Source: Tubulanus polymorphus
Taxonomy: Eukaryota; Nemertea; Palaeonemertea; Tubulaniformes; Tubulanidae
DNA: 64,000 nt
Direction of reading: 5' to 3'
Assembly: GCF_964204645.1 (NCBI RefSeq)
Contig: NC_134028.1
Coordinates: 4,252,501-4,316,500, forward strand
Positions within the stretch are counted from its first letter, which is position 1. Each line of letters opens with the position of its first letter. The translations under genes were made by a program, and so were the position numbers. Below, piece after piece: positions 11,961 to 27,529 of the stretch. The notes beneath the pieces were generated by a model. The model did no database searches. It was given only the letters and a program-made list of their open reading frames with translations, and was not told where the DNA came from.

Positions 11961-14754
11961 CACGGACTAATCTAGCAGTTGTTTGCCCGAAGCCGGCTCA
12001 ACTACGACCGCTTATTGAATTCATTGTGTTTGCGGGACCTCGAGCAGATTTACTTTTCTTCGCCGCTGAAACAACGAACGGCAAGTAATTCAAACGAATG
12101 AGGGAAATTGGTGTTGAAGATGAAAGCGATGTCCTTCGGGCCAAAAGCGCGCGTTTCTAACAAAACCTCATAACCCTAATCATTATCACAACGATACATT
12201 GATTAGCGAAGACAGGGCCAAGCGTGGCGGAAAAAGTGACGTCATAACCAGGGACGAAGGCTGTCAAAAAACCAGTAGCCGCGTAACTCTGCAGGAGATC
12301 TACTTAGTGTCCTGGACTGGGCAGGCATGGATTTCATCACAGCTTGTTTAATAAAAAGCCACACCTTGTATCGCTCATATATTCCACATATAACCGCACT
12401 TAAACAGTGTAGACGGCCATAAACTGTCAAATTTATAATAATAAACTAGCGTCATTAATTATTCGGTGAACGGATTATGACAGCGAAAAACAAATGATGG
12501 ATGTGTATGGGACCCATTAGCCAACTGCGATTACCCGACATACGACCATTGCAGGCGCTTCCAAGCACAAACAGTTGCCGATTAATAACAATCAAATTGT
12601 CAACTGAAACATTGGAAATGACGATAAATGTGAAGTATTAATTAGTTGTGAGATGGTATGGTTATTGTCAAATGTGTCGGCGAAGATAAACGGCTACCTG
12701 GGGAATGAGTTGATGTATTCCCCGAGATGCGGTAGCCACATCATCCATTTTGATCAGCTTGTGGAGTGTGCGCATATTAATATTTCATCGTGAAGCTGCG
12801 CAATAAACGATCATAACGCAAATGGGTTACGGAACAAGTCCATCAATCACAGGCGGCCCAGAGTCGAATAGTTGAATATCTTTCCGAACGCATCGACAGA
12901 CTCAGGCACTCGTGTTACCAACAGAAAAGATGAAGCCATCTCTATATTTAATCCATGTAGTCCAAAACGTAGATCATATACAGATGCAACCGTACGCACA
13001 ACTCTTTTCGCACGATTCGCAATAAAACTTATTGGGGTCAAAGAAGATACATGTGCGTAAATCTTATGAGAATCCTGCGGCCTGTGGTGATGATTGGTTG
13101 CTAGGAGATCACGTGGAGAATTATGGCGGTGACCTACATTTCGCATGAAAACAATCTTGCAAAGTATAAGATATCAGACGCATGAAAAACTTTATTTGTG
13201 AAATTTCAGTCAAAGCGAATAAGACACTGGTTCGACGCAGAATCTGCAATCTTCAATATCAATACCGGGTTCTTTCTGGCCCCGGTGCATTTTCTAAATG
13301 ACAAATTCGAATTGTCATTTTTATGATTTCAAAGAATGTGAATCGTTTAATTAGATTTTCATATCGAAGGAACCCAAAAACGTCTCCGCTGCGGTTCTAT
13401 TAGATCTGATAATTATACAAGTGGCTTCGGGCGACTGTCATATTCAGGTATTCGAAAGAATTATCTTTACTAGCAGCAGCAACCGAGTTTGAATTGACTG
13501 ATTCTTTCTGTTTCCCAGGGCGCTTGTCATCGACATGTCAATCAGCGCCTGCAGTTCGTTAAATATTGATTGCCGTAATAAACATGAAAACCTCGTCAAT
13601 CAAAATGTAAATCTGAAAACTCACATTCATCTCGATATCAGTACAAAAAAATACGAATCAGATGAAAAATTCTAGAATATTCCAGTGAACGCGAGTGTAG
13701 GAGTGGGATATAGCTTAAAGCAAGGCATGCGAGATACTGCAATCGATTTTGTTGGAACTTTCCATCTTCTGATCTGACAAAAAACGACAGATGAAATGAA
13801 TCTTAGATGAGCCATGAAACAGTGGCGCATCCAGTGGGATATCCGTGGGGGTCCGCACACCCCCTAGAACTTTTAGGCCCTTGAAAATTCCGTCCACAGA
13901 ATTTCGGAACTAAGTATATACACATATGATTCGAAGAGAAATCAAAATTAAGTTTGAAGCGCTGAAAAGATTATCGACATTTTGTCCTGGCAATAGTTGT
14001 TTTACCATTCTAGAAGATCTAAGAAATTATTGCGTACGAAACAACGAAACAACGTCGACATCCCCATTCCTTTGACCTTGGATCAACCCCTGTCAAAGTA
14101 TAACCATATTTTAGATGCCGATAGAGTGCATTGTTGAGTGATTTTCTTGGCAAAAATGATTATCATCGTGGTATTTGTGGAGTTGCACCGTCCCTCGAGA
14201 AAGGTAGCTAGCGATCGTGCTTTGGGCAGCGGAGATCGTGTATGAAAAATGAAATCAGTAGCAACATAACAAATCATTGAGGCTGTGAATAATTTGTACA
14301 TAATTTATTGCGTCTACCTCGCGGCGTCGGTTTTAAGGAAACGAAAGCGGTGTCAGAAAATCTTGTTTCACAATGAGCGCGTTTTAGCCCGAAGAGGTGC
14401 ATCCTCGCGTCATCGGCAAAATTTCACGATGATTGCGGCGTCTTTGATCGTGGTTACTCAGAAATTAACGTATATTCAATCAGGACTCGGCGACTGATGA
14501 ACGAAATGGAGTTTTACGTGCGAATACGCAGGCCACAAAATATGCCCCGAGTCACACACTGGCAAAACAGGAACTAGCCACGTAGACTACCCGGATGTAC
14601 CTATTTGCATACGACAGATGGGCGAAATAGGTCCCGGATGTGAAAAAGAGTGGCTTCTATTAATTCTAACCAGCGTCATCTTTCCGCAATTAGCGAGAAA
14701 TTGGTAGATACCTTAAAGAATATAAAGATATGCAGAGGAAGTGGGGGAAAATAA

Positions 14755-14835
14755 CTTCCCGGCTGGGATTCGAAACCGAGTGTCGCGCATAGAGCGAAAC
14801 GTTACTCGGATACCGAAAGGCCGCGTCCGTGCAAT
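14755..14835 (-). repeat. tRNA-derived SINE-like segment
   Basis: On the minus strand an A-box-like segment (GGCCTTTCGGTATCCGAGTA) is followed, about 35 bases later, by GGTTTCGAATCCCAGCC, which is B-box-like with one extra T. The outer ends do not form a good acceptor stem. This is the usual look of a tRNA-derived SINE head; other copies were not found in the window. Confidence 0.4.
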
Positions 14836-17800
14836 GAAATACATTTTTTAGTGACTTTTCAATTGTCGTACAACTTTCAAAGCTGGAAAGGAAAATAATT
14901 GTTTATACTGAGATTATAAAAACTAATTTCAATCAAATCCATGTTGTTGGCTCTTTCTGTGTGTGATAACCAGTAAGTGAAGTTTAGTGTGAAATACACA
15001 CGAGATTATAGCTATTATTAATGATGATGAAGGCTTTAATGACGTCATTACAGGTGGTCGGTGGTAATGGCGGTAATTTAAGGCGGTGTCACAAACGCAA
15101 AGTTTATAATAAACGGGCGTATATGTATCCATTAATGGCTGCTTGGGCATTAATCTTTTTTTATGTCCTACTATAAAATGCGCTCCTTTAATTATTTTCA
15201 TTGAATCACCCGCTGTCAAGCGTCGTTATGGGATTCGACTGCACATTAAATCCGCTAAACGACAAAAGAATTAAAATTTACTGGGCACCATAAATACTCG
15301 TTACATATATTTATTTGTATATATCGATGCAGGCATACGTATTTGGAAATAGTTATAAGACGAATTTAATGATACGACTGATTTCGAAATAATGCAAAAT
15401 CTCTAGGTTTGTAGGCTTAATCGCTGGTTGAGCTTACAGCAAAGCTGTATGTAATAGGTCAGGTTTTGACTCGGTTGCGAGATATCTTTAAAAAAAACAG
15501 TTTCCGCGGTAGCTATTTTTGTCTTTAACGCTCTTATCCCATGAGTCCACGTGGTGCAGTGACCTGACCGAATAAAGCAAAGATGTCAGCATCTTCATTC
15601 AAAATCATCCGTGATGTATTTCAGAATAGCGATCAATTTCAATTACTTGATGCACGGAGTAAACACCACAATGTGACGGGTAGTATTTTCGACAAGGGCC
15701 TTGATCACGATGACTGAAAAGAGGTTTAACGAAAGCGAATATGACTAATAATAGCATATACATTTCAAACAGATATCATTAATCATAATTGAGTATCGTA
15801 TCGCACAGTAAATATTATATATTACCACCAAAATCTAATTACGTGCAAAAACCCATGATTAATGGACGATTACGTTGGTTAATGGCAATATATGTCATTA
15901 GCATGGCATTTTATGCGATTAATTCTGGAACCTGTAAGCTATAATGGTGGAGGGTTATCTGACGGATGAGATTTTTTACGCCGCTAACTACGGCATGTTA
16001 TCGTAATCAATAGAATAAATATATGACAAACAAGCAGCCACGTTTGTTCTGATTTCGATATCAAATGTCTGGCGATGATGTTTTGTAAGCTAATACGAAT
16101 AGATATATATATATGTCGGCACATTTCTCAAAGAAAACGTACAAAGCGAAAACGGGGGATAACGTTTTTACATGTCATGCGCGTATCATCGTTTCATGAA
16201 CATGAAGAGGAATGTCTGCGTGATTTTTGAATGTCAATGTTTTTAGATCTTCAAAGAGGCGATGTATTCTGTCGCTACACGAATAGACGAGGTACAGACC
16301 TGGTACTATAGACCGAGCTGGTGATCGAACACAGCGAAGACGTTGATCATCGTTTATTTTTCCACTCTGATCGTTGAATTTTGATCAACTTATAAAACCA
16401 AGTTTCGCAACTTGAATGAAATCAATAGACCTACACGTGCCTCGCATTCGTTTTACCGCAGAAAAACTGATGGACATTGATGCTGAAATCTAAGATAAAC
16501 GTCAGTGGCCATATTTACGCCATGGTTGACGTCGATAACAGGCCTTTATTATAAATGAGTATCTATTTTTGAAATGTTTTTTTTTCCACTAACGCCACAC
16601 GAGAATGATAAAGCACTTAAAGCTTTCAAAGGGTCGAGGGTTTCCGCAGAAGTGACAGCGAATGATCGATGACCGAAGCTGAAGTCTCGGAATGATCAAT
16701 GGCGGCCGTCAATTCATTCGACGAGTTGTATTACACTCACCAATGGATTATAAATGATATTCTAAACGTTTTTGACGCCAGCAAGCCTTATTTACGATAT
16801 AGCTGACAACCAAAGTGGAGACGAGTTGGCCGTCATTGTGACATCAATCCGGTCTCAGGGGTCGCCCCTAACAACTACGTGACCCGACATTAAATTATGA
16901 CACGGACGAAATGCACAAACGCATGACATGTAATCATCATTTTTTTGAGAATCTTCAGAAACGATACTCGGAATTGCGACGCTCGCGGTGAATCTAGCAT
17001 CAGTTTTACCCCACAGAATTGAAAATTTACATTTTTGCATTTTTTTCCGAAGTTGTTTTTCGCAGAATGAAATACAGACACTTTTTTAAATCATACGGAA
17101 GCCAGTTTGACAAGGAAAACACGCTTTCAATGTGGCTACTTTTGACTGGTAGAATGATTGATGACACTCGACGTATCTATTTTATTAACGATATCTGTTT
17201 ACATATTGTTTCAAATTCAAATACAGAACTAGATTATGGTGACGTATTTTTTCCTATTCGGTTATATCGGTACGGTTTCGGTTCAGCAAAAAGATGCCGA
17301 TCCCTCTCGTCTTCACACCATCGATGACGTGCGTTTTTTAAGAGGACATTAGACCGTAAATGGCCCTCTTCCCGTCATCAGTGTCACGACACTCTCACCA
17401 ATCATCACTAGACAGACGTATTGCCGGTTGCAGCCGTGTTCTAGACAAGTGATGGACCAGGAAGAATTGCGATCAAGATGAATCATGATCGTTCACAAAA
17501 ACGTTTTTTTGGGGGTACGACAATTTCCGCCCATTTACTCTACATATATACACAGTTCGTGATGATCTTCTGGTGAATTCAATCCCCCAACAACGAAAGC
17601 ATCAATAACAACCTTTAATCATTATACAATCTAGATTACTATGTATATTTATATACGTAGTTGAGTTCCTCTAATTAATGATTTTATGAAGAAGACGTGG
17701 GAGACTGGTTACAATTGCGGGTTCAATTTACAGAGGCTTCTGAGCACACGACTGGATGTGCGCAGGTATCTGTGTGATCTGTGAAACGGGATCCTTGATC

Positions 17801-20800
17801 AATGTCGCGCGCGCATATCTTCAGATTTATGATAATAATCTTAAGTTCGAATTTCACCTCCTCTGTATTTGCCGCCTGCTCTTAGTGAACCACGTGACCA
17901 CCGGGCGTTGTCGACGCAGCAGTCGCCGTGGAATGTGTCGCCGCACATAGTTGAACCGGCATCAGAAAAACCCGACACCTCGCGCATAAAACATGACATA
18001 TCGAATTTCGTCGAATAGAAAACTTCATAACCGTACTGACATTTTGGACATAATGCACGCTGGAGTGAGTAAATTCAAATACATATCCGTTCTCCGGCGC
18101 TAGTCTCATTTCATTCTTGTTCACGGGTTCTCGTTGGCACATTACGCCGCGAGGCTACGTAGGTTTTAGTTCCCAAGTTGGAGATCTGACAACTCATTCT
18201 CCGAGAATGCCCGAAGCAGCGCGCCGTCGCCTTTCAACGCTAATTTTCTCCGCGTCGTATTTTATTGACTGGTCGCCGGCCTGTCAACTTTCAATATGCT
18301 TGACACGATGAAAACAATGAATTTTGAAGCTTTCGACAAGTTTTGTGATATACGAGGATCACCTCGGGCTGTTATAATACTGCAGACGAATTTTCTAGAG
18401 ACCATAAAACTGCGTTTCATCCAACGCGAATCAGGAGAAAAAAACCGCTATAAGTAACTGGATATACGGACTATATACTTTAGTTTATTGTCGAATAAAA
18501 AGAGCCTCCTGGCTACGAAAAAATTGTATTATGTAAATAGATAGATTATACGTATCATATCTGCGTATATGGTTTAGATACATCACGAAATGGTCTCTCC
18601 AATTCCAATGTTTTTTTGTCGATCGAAATTGAAAATATAATTTACCTCGTATGCTCGTCCACCTGAGATCCAGACTACTTTTTCCAAAACTCACGTATCC
18701 TAATAGTAGAAATAAGATAGTTCATAACGAAAAACCAAGTATTGTGGCTGTTAGGCGAGCATCTTTAACGGGAAGCCTCTCGTTTATTGTATAGGTACTA
18801 TCTTTGGGATCCTGCTAGATGCATCTTGATGCCTGGACACCTATTGTGGCCTGATTCCACCTCTGCGCCCGCCCCTGGAAGACTGGCCACTGGTATCCAC
18901 GCTATCTTTAGTAGCGAAAAAAATACTCCGGCAGCCATCTTGAATTGGCTGTCTCAGGCTGTTATTTTGACGAGTCACTCTTTATACCTGGTAAAATTGG
19001 CTATTCATATTAAATAACTGGCAGAATTAAGGTTGACTGGTTCCACTCGATCAGTGTTAATATGCAGCTGAAGAAGGTTCAATAGATTCAGCCTACGTCT
19101 TCGCGATTGACGGCTTTTTATGAAAAAGCGATTTCCTGCAAGTTGTCAGAATGGACCAGGTAAGGCTAAGTGCCCTAATCAGGGGTAAAAGCCCTGGCAA
19201 GGGTGATTACAAACTGGCAAATGGCTAAATGAAAATGTCTGACAGCAAATTAGATCATCTCTTCTTGTTTCAGAGAGTGGCTCCGATGAAAGGAAATAGA
19301 GTTTGACACGAATGACACCAGACTGCGCGATCTAATAAAGATATATTGGCTAACCGAAGTTGATCAGAGAACACGAGTAGGGATTTATCCAGTCCAGGAA
19401 GAAAAAATATATGGCGCCGCTAAGAATGTCCAATCAAAAGTCCACTACTTTGAAAGTTTATTTCGTTCATCAGCACAAAAAGAGATCGATGATATTTTCA
19501 AATGATGATACTATACAATACTCAATCCGTATTAACATGCTTGAAATTCGAAGTATTCGTGTGAAATGGATGTTTGTCTGTGCAGTCATTAATATCAATA
19601 TCGAAAACTGATATATGATCTGACATCGAGTCGTAGGATACCAGACATGGTGATCGCTATGCAGGGAAAGACTTCGTGCGGTGATCGCTATCAATGGCAT
19701 TCGAGTTGTTGTTATCATCGTACGTTTGAACAAACTCGTTTTACGATTTCGTCTCGGGATTCTGCAATAATTACGATAAATAATGAATGTGTCGGTAATA
19801 AAACACACAAGAAGAACTGTCATAATAATCATCAAGTCGAATGTCACCAGTGGGACTGTTTTGATGGTGATGAAGACGGGTTATAACTCTGCAGTATCAG
19901 AACTAGCAGCGCAACCCCGTCACCTTACCACGGCCGTAAGAACCGGTATTGCGATGATCCCTGGCGTCTTGTTGTTAATCGCGTGAGTCGCTGGGAATCC
20001 CCCGAGCCCTATTATGGACGTGTTAAGTTGAGCACTAATGTTCAGAACGACACCTCACGTCATTATCGCACCCAGTAACATGCTATTTACACAACTCGTA
20101 ACGACTCGCAGCTGACAACGGCGAATGTCTCCGTAGACACCGGCATCCGCGGGCTACGCACACCTAACACTCTGGCGCCGGTATTCCGAACACTTGTACC
20201 AACGACATTTTGCCTCCATCCTCTACTATCGAAAGTAACGAGACTAACGACACATGAAAATCCAGCCAAACAACATGTCATGTGTAGATTCGTCAAAGTC
20301 TATATTCACGGTAGATGAGATTTAGAGTCAGTCAATTAATTAGGGGATGTCAGGTCCCTTACTAACCTGTTTCGATAGCGTGCCAAAGTTTGTTCGTTGG
20401 ATTTGGTTCCATGAGAAGTCGATTCCGAAGCAAATGTTCGTAAGCACGTTTTTTAAGAGCCATTGGTAATAACGACCATCCCCCAGTTATCAACATGGAG
20501 TTATAAATCGAGTCCACGGTCGAACCATCATCATTACTTATAGGATCTTGCATTATAAGACGCATAGAAGCTTTGTTTTGCACCGTGAGTCCTGGGAGGT
20601 TGGAAATGACCACTTTCAGACGAGCCCCAGTACAGTATCACATGTCAGAGACCATTTCACGTACCACGTCAGACGAAAATGTACGTTTATGAAATTCATC
20701 TTCGTTAATGATGTGATGGCGAAAGAAAATAGATTATCAATTTCACATCGAATTTCTTACCTTTTTCCAAATGACGCCATTGTATGATGTGCAGTTAACA

Positions 20801-21309
20801 ATTTTGCACGGTTGTCAAGGCGACTTTCCAGATAGATACATAGATGCAACACTCGGACCACATGGAAACGCAAAGGACATGCAAGATGAATATGGCATGA
20901 CAGATGTGTATCAGTAACATCTGTACCACGAGAAGACAGCTGTTATATAAAAAGGCGTGGCTAATGACATCAACAAAGATCGTATTTATCATTCCGATGG
21001 TTTCATAAGTGACAGTTACATCACGGCAGATGGTAAAATACACGAACATTGCAATGTGTTGTCAACAGCTCGTGATTGATGCGCTCGTAATGAAAGCGAA
21101 AGTCAAAAGGATAATGAATGACCAGCGCACGTTCTCCAAACTAAGGCGCCGAGGAAAATAATAACTCGTGTCACTGTCTTCCAGTATTACGTGTAAGCTT
21201 TCTTTATCTGCATGACCAAGAATACTCCCGACCTTGGGATGATCCAGCTATATGAAGGTGATGGATCACTTGAAATGACTAGTTTGTGTGCAACGTCATC
21301 CTTTGGTTA

Positions 21310-21364
21310 GGAATTCGAACCTGATGCGGGCATGTCGTGGCCGCTCGCGATGTCATCAGGTTCG
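21310..21364. repeat. 14-bp perfect inverted repeat containing tRNA B boxes
   Basis: ATTCGAACCTGATG is followed after 27 bases by its exact reverse complement CATCAGGTTCGAAT. Each arm contains the core of a tRNA B box (GGTTCGAAT), one on each strand. The right side continues as CCCTGCCGAGGGA, like a tRNA 3' half. The structure may be two head-to-head tRNA-like relics. Confidence 0.6.
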
Positions 21365-24300
21365 AATCCCTGCCGAGGGAGGATGGCTACAATGTGCCTC
21401 ATTGGTCATTAAAACCCTTCATTTGAGTGCAGCTTGTGAGATTTCAGACACACAATATCACAAACATTTTTATATTTTGGGCAGTCATAGAAATGTCAGA
21501 TAACATGGGAATAATAAACTTCAGTTTACCATCTACAGGAGATTGAATAAACAACTTAAATCTTGGCTGAAGCTCGTCCAGTTATCAGTGATACTAAATA
21601 CGGGCTTCATTATGTTGAAACGGTCGCGTAATTAATTAGTCTCTTACAACTGACTGATTCATTGAATGTTACCTGTCGTTACTCGTCAAACTCAACAAAG
21701 TTATTAACGGTTGACCGGACTTCAACCAGTGCGCCAAGTCATCGCACAACGACGCCATATTGAATTTCCATTTCACCGCAGTGGGGGACGCCGACACTGA
21801 AACGAGTTGAACGGGGCCTCCTTCGGGCGCAGGTATCCGGTGTCCTACCATCAAATAACTAATTCTTTGTGGCGATACATTAATGTTTGATGATTTATTA
21901 TGTGCAATTAGCCCGATGTGCCGTTAGTTTTGCGGGTATGAAATTATAGACCTGAGAATACAATCGCATGCAATATGAGGCCTCTGGGCAGTTTTGCGAA
22001 ATGTTATCTACACAAAAAGACTTAAATATTAATCTTAAAACATGTATGGCTTTTAAGTTCGACGAAGGCACCTGCGGACGAAACAATTTTCATTCATAGC
22101 GAAAATTAGATAATGCAATCGTGTAAATGGTGCCCATGGGGTTCGAAATAAATATTTCATTGTACGGGCAGAAAAATAATCACGCGACTTATTATTTCTT
22201 GACATACAGAATTTCGTTGCCAAGACAATGCCCTTTATCCAGTAACTTCTATGATATCATGGTTTATATGCTTTCATTAATGGGACAGAATGAAAGTGAA
22301 AGCAGTGTTTCATGTGCCATGTTTTTCTATTTCTCCATTTCCACTTTCCATTACAGATTATTAAGTCGATACATCCGTGTATTTACAAAAAATGTTCTTG
22401 AACTCGATGCGACAATCAACACTTCATAACCTCAGAATGACTCTCCACAATCCATCAAGAAGGCAGCGGACTTTGATGTAAATTACGATGAGAAAACTAA
22501 GGGCGTTGGAATCAGCGGAGTGTGAATGTTCTTTGATATTTTTACAGCAGACATCCTCTCGAATTTCGTAGTGGTTTATTCGTTATAGCAGAAACAAACG
22601 TATAAGACACGTTTTCGTGTAAGATTTTGATCCCGCTTCGAAACCATGTACTGTATACCCGTTCTAGAAGGCACCGTGAATAAGATAGTTGCGACAGAAA
22701 GATGACACAGAAGGTAAGGGCTGTATAGCTCGACGACCTTTGATCAGATTCTTACTTTCTGACATGTAATAAACCGAAGACTGAAGATCACAAGGAATGT
22801 TTGATCTCGACAGTGAAACTCGTGTCCGATGACAGCAGAATTGCTTTGACGACAGTCGAGGCAGCTTTTAAGTTGTTATCTCGCCTGTCGATCAAATCCG
22901 TCTTTGAAGTTGTCACACAAAGCAGAAGAGCTACCGCGTCGACGAAAAATGCCGACCCGAGGGCAAAAGGCACTTAGCCGATCTTTGACGCGATATGACG
23001 GGTCCACACCTCGTAGACAATTCTCGTGGCTTCAGACCTGACAAGTGAGCGACATGTCAACAAAAGTTCAATGGCAGAAAACGAATTAGCAATGAAATTA
23101 AATGGCAACATGTTTTTTTGTATACAGAAAAGAGAGACAGCCGCCAATTACACAGATTATTGGGCGGTCTAGTAAGCACAGTTTCTGACAAACAGATAAG
23201 ATTTCAGACGAGCGAAGCCAGAGGGAAGTTCCCATGACCGTTGTCCGGCGTGGCTGTCCTAATTTGAGCCAATACGATGGGGATAGTGTTCCCCATTTGA
23301 ACGCACAAAATAAAGGAAACTTGCGCAAATTGCCTACAAACATATCGCAAAAATACCCCATTCACTAAAGCAAAATGTCGAACAATATAAAACATCTAGC
23401 AAAGGTCCTTATACTAATCGCCTTCGGTCGCCAACTTGATCATCAATCTAGATCATTCTGTGTACAGTTTTTCCCATGGATATACAAATTACCGCATACA
23501 TTTGAGTCTCCAGGGCACGCTGCAGTATATGGGCGCCAGTGGTACAAGTACTGGCGGAGTGATCTGTAACCTGAAGACAATGTGCAAGACTACTCTGTCA
23601 GTCGAAAAATAAATCAAGAGATCAGGCGAATCGAGCCTCGTTTCTTGCGGGTTAGCTGCCTTCTCGTCGTATCTGCAGTTCTAGGGTTTCTCATCAATCC
23701 AAACTTAGCCTACAGACCTACCAATTGACGCTATTAGCCGCCATGCTATTACATTCAATGAGTTTGTAGCCCCTAGCGGCTTGTAAGATCTTCCTTTGAA
23801 GCCGGTTCTTTCCATCTCCTCCGCTTGACGGTTCTTGGCCACGTTCGCCCGTAATTGCATCACTTTGACAGCCAACATGCATTACTTCCATTAAACTTAG
23901 TTTTCAATTGCGCTGACGAAGTAAAGGGGTACGAAATTGGTGCCCTAAAGAAGCGAATAGTAACACCGAGATCAGCCGTCAATTCATGCATTATTCGCTC
24001 AAATTCACTGTTCGCGTTTATAAGTTCGGTAAGTTCTTAGTTGAATGGCGCAATGAATGATGGCAGGGTAATCGGCTGACAGCTATTTTCTAAAAGGAAG
24101 TAGGTTACCCACATCAATATGTCATAAACATAACGAATGTTTGTATCCATAGGACAATATCCTCATATGGCACGTCGGTAGCAATGGGTTAATTGATCTC
24201 CAAGCATCCAGCAATACAATATCGTATACATAACGAAATAATAATCAGTTTGAGAGAAAGGGAGAAGTTCTCCTCAGCATCACCGCGGACATCAATCATC

Positions 24301-27300
24301 CTTTCGTCTTCAGCGATGCAAAGATGGAACGGCTGCCAGTCCGAATCAAGCTGGCAGATCATCGTCAATTCGCGGCCAATTTATCATCCCTTTCTTTTGA
24401 AAGGGTAGCCGCTATCTTGTCATTTTGCTTAGGTAATTCATCACATTTTATCTCGCCGTGAGTATATGTATAAATATATATCGTGTATGTTTCTATCTCT
24501 AACGTTCTTAACTTTCGTTTTACACGTATCGAAATTCGGTTGGAAACGGCGTATGTTGATGATGTATCTCTGACATAAACTGCAATTGTGATGGATGAGT
24601 TTCCCTTATTGTAAAATGCGAGTAGTTTGTGGCCCACGATGCTAATATATCATCGCTGTAGTCTCGGAAACGAAGCCAACGAGAACTTTTATTTGAAATG
24701 GGGCATAATCCGGGCCAGGAGATAGTTCAAGTTCGCGCTCCTCGAAGTGGGGCACATTTTAGCTGGAAATGGGGATTTCCAGTTTTAGTACAGGCTAATA
24801 ATCCTCATACTTCGACTCTTACGAGTTCAGGCGCTATTGTGACGCATTCTTCGTATCTTCGGCTTCGAATAAATCTTCACCATCCCCGGTGAAGTTTTCA
24901 GATTAAGGGAGTTTTATTTCCCCGATGAGAGCAGGATTAAGCTCATAAACAAACGATTAATGCTGGGCTGGCGTCGTGTTTTAGATCGATTTACGGGTTC
25001 ACAACAATAATCACCGCTCTCACTCGCACTAGCACCTCCGCAACCATTATTTATTGAAGCGCTGCAAAAAATCTCATGCAAGTAGTTGTGGAAATACAGC
25101 GAGATCTTCTTGTTCCTTGCGACAGAGACCTACACTACACATTGCACCAACCAAGTACTTTCTTATTACAGAAGATTTGAACACGTTCGTATTTGTTGCG
25201 AAAAGCGATTTATACCCTAGATTATACGTCCGTGGCTCTTCTGGGGTCAAAATGAAAAATTCACCAAGGCTGACGCACTCTAGGTAAAAACGGTAAAATA
25301 CAGTAACCATGGAATCCTTTTAACACTTGAAGTGCTGGAATTCGATTAAACAACGGCTTCATCAACCGTATAGCCTAGTTATAAAAGGCGTGGTTTTTGA
25401 TATAGCCCGAAGGTATTGATTTCTTCTGGTGGAAAAATCACTTTTGGTGGCGAGCTGATAAAGGCATCATATTTTCAACATGCAGATCGCAAAACAACTA
25501 AAAACATTTCAATTGTTCGACAACGCCTCAACAATGATAAATCGATAAGCGTCATCACCCGGATTAATCTTGCGCTTTTTTCGACCCGTTTCGTTTTCCC
25601 CGTTATTTGAACCACTTTTTTACCAAGCATCTATCGCACCGTGCGTCACAAGCATACATACACACTGTGGATTTTAGAACTTTTACAAGGTAACTGACTC
25701 ATGCCGCGTTTGTTGTTCTCGGAACATGTTCATAATCAATTTTGTTTAGTCATTGACTGTTTAATGACATCTTTCATAAGGAAATAAAACTCGAATAATT
25801 TTTCGCTTCAGATTTAATCATTCGTAAACATTAACGCGTTAAAACTCAATTCAAAAAATCTCGTATAAAAAATATTCAGTACGGGGGATGGTACAAGGGG
25901 GTTTTTACGGCTATTTTCTAGTATTTCCATTCACACAGTTATTAACTCCATACCAGCTGCTGCATTTAATAATCTATAGTACTATGAATCATACGCAGTA
26001 ATTATTGTCATCATATTTCACGAGCTCGATGAATAGTTAAACCGGCCCGCGCGCAGAATCAAAGCGTCCTTTTTTATATGGTCGTAGCAGGACAAATTAT
26101 CGGGCCACGCGATTCGCCGCCGAGAGACAACATTTGAATCGTTTGGCCTCGCATTAATTATCACTCTAAGAAGAATTCCAGTCGGCGAATAGCTTGAGAA
26201 ATGAATACAGAAAATAACACACCCGACCTTTTGTGCGCGTAGATAGCGCATCAATTATAGCCTATTGTGCGTTCTGGGAATCGCCGAGTAGGATTTTTAT
26301 TTTGTGCAATATGCTAAATATGAATTTGATTTGACAACGTCTGTAGAAATGAACCGATCCGTGCAAATATCGTTAATTATCCGGTGACATTTTTTGTTAA
26401 GAAATCGCTTAATTTCATCGACGTTGTCTGAATCAGAGGTTACCGTGTATGCACGTATGTATTTCACAGACCAGACAAATAAACCTGCACATATCATTCG
26501 CCTACAATCCGCCACATTCTGTCATTATTCATGCTTGATAAAAATCACCCCTTACAGGCGTGGATCCAGGGGGTTTTGTTAGCCATTTACAGATGTTGTG
26601 AGTTGCCCTTTTCTGAATAAACTCCTAGGTTTTCATTGCCTTATTTACACGAAATCCTACAAACGCCTTTCGCGTAAACAGTGTCACACTTGGAAATGCT
26701 GTAAAATTCATTCAAAGGCGCCAACACCTTGATTGCAATTACGATTCCAAATAAGCTTTTCCACGATCGAAATTGCCACAAGACCTTCAAATGTAGAAGG
26801 TCAAATCCGCCCCTCCTGATATACGTACCGTATGAAGGCTGTTAGCTCAATCACGCAACCAGAATATCTGAGACATCCATCTTTTACATACGGTTGTCTT
26901 CTTCACGCGGAAAATGGACCAAAAACACCCATATTGATAATGGGACAGGAATAGACTTCTTCGAGTGCAATTTATCATACTGGGAAAAATCCGGCGCACA
27001 AGAGGCTCGTAAATTGTGTCCTGTTTTTTTCTATCATCTATAACAGCAGATGTTAAACACATTTCCCTATATTTATGCCAGCAGTCAAACAACGATAAGG
27101 TATAAATCATTGGGAACATTTCTAGGTCTAGTGTCATCCTCCGAGATTATCCAATGCTATCCTCAGTTTTCTCGTTGTCAGTCCATGGATACAATACCCT
27201 TTGCTTCACATCGTTCGTTTTATCTTGGCCTTTTTAGTCATCTACCATAATCCTCATATTCAATGGTTTCTCATAGAAAACTCAGCCATGGAAGTCAACA

Positions 27301-27466
27301 AACCAAAAACACAATATAAAACTGTAGTTTCTATACTTTCTTTTTATTTAATTGGACTTTGGGTGAAAAATCTAGATTTATATACTCATATCATACACAT
27401 CAAGTTCACAACGAGCCCCTATTAATCACAGTCTTTTTCAAATATTTAAAAGTGACATTTAAATAT

Positions 27467-27471
<5 letters not shown>

Positions 27472-27527
<56 letters not shown>
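27472..27527. repeat. (TA)n microsatellite
   Basis: About 28 uninterrupted TA units lie about 0.4 kb beyond the stop codon of the zinc-finger gene, possibly beyond or within its 3' untranslated region. Length is likely polymorphic. Confidence 0.95.

Positions 27528-27529
<2 letters not shown>

Larger units (their letters stand above)
11294..27471. other. gene desert, no supported coding region
   Basis: About 16 kb without any exon that can be supported by splice sites plus family similarity. It contains tRNA-like relics near 11.9, 14.8 and 21.3 kb and assorted AT-rich DNA. Its position beside a ZNF503/703-family gene fits the known habit of these developmental regulators of sitting in gene deserts with distant enhancers; that link is an inference. 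Confidence 0.5.

Noticed and set aside
20362-20613. 84-codon minus-strand frame ending at a possible donor (gttagt)
   Set aside because: The frame begins with GTG, not ATG; no family is recognised; no neighbouring exon with matching phase was found. It could be a lone exon, but there is too little support.
23640-23850. Minus-strand open stretch with RSYKPLGATNSLNVIAW-like residues
   Set aside because: It might be a retroelement relic, but there are no recognisable motifs and no second copy in the window.
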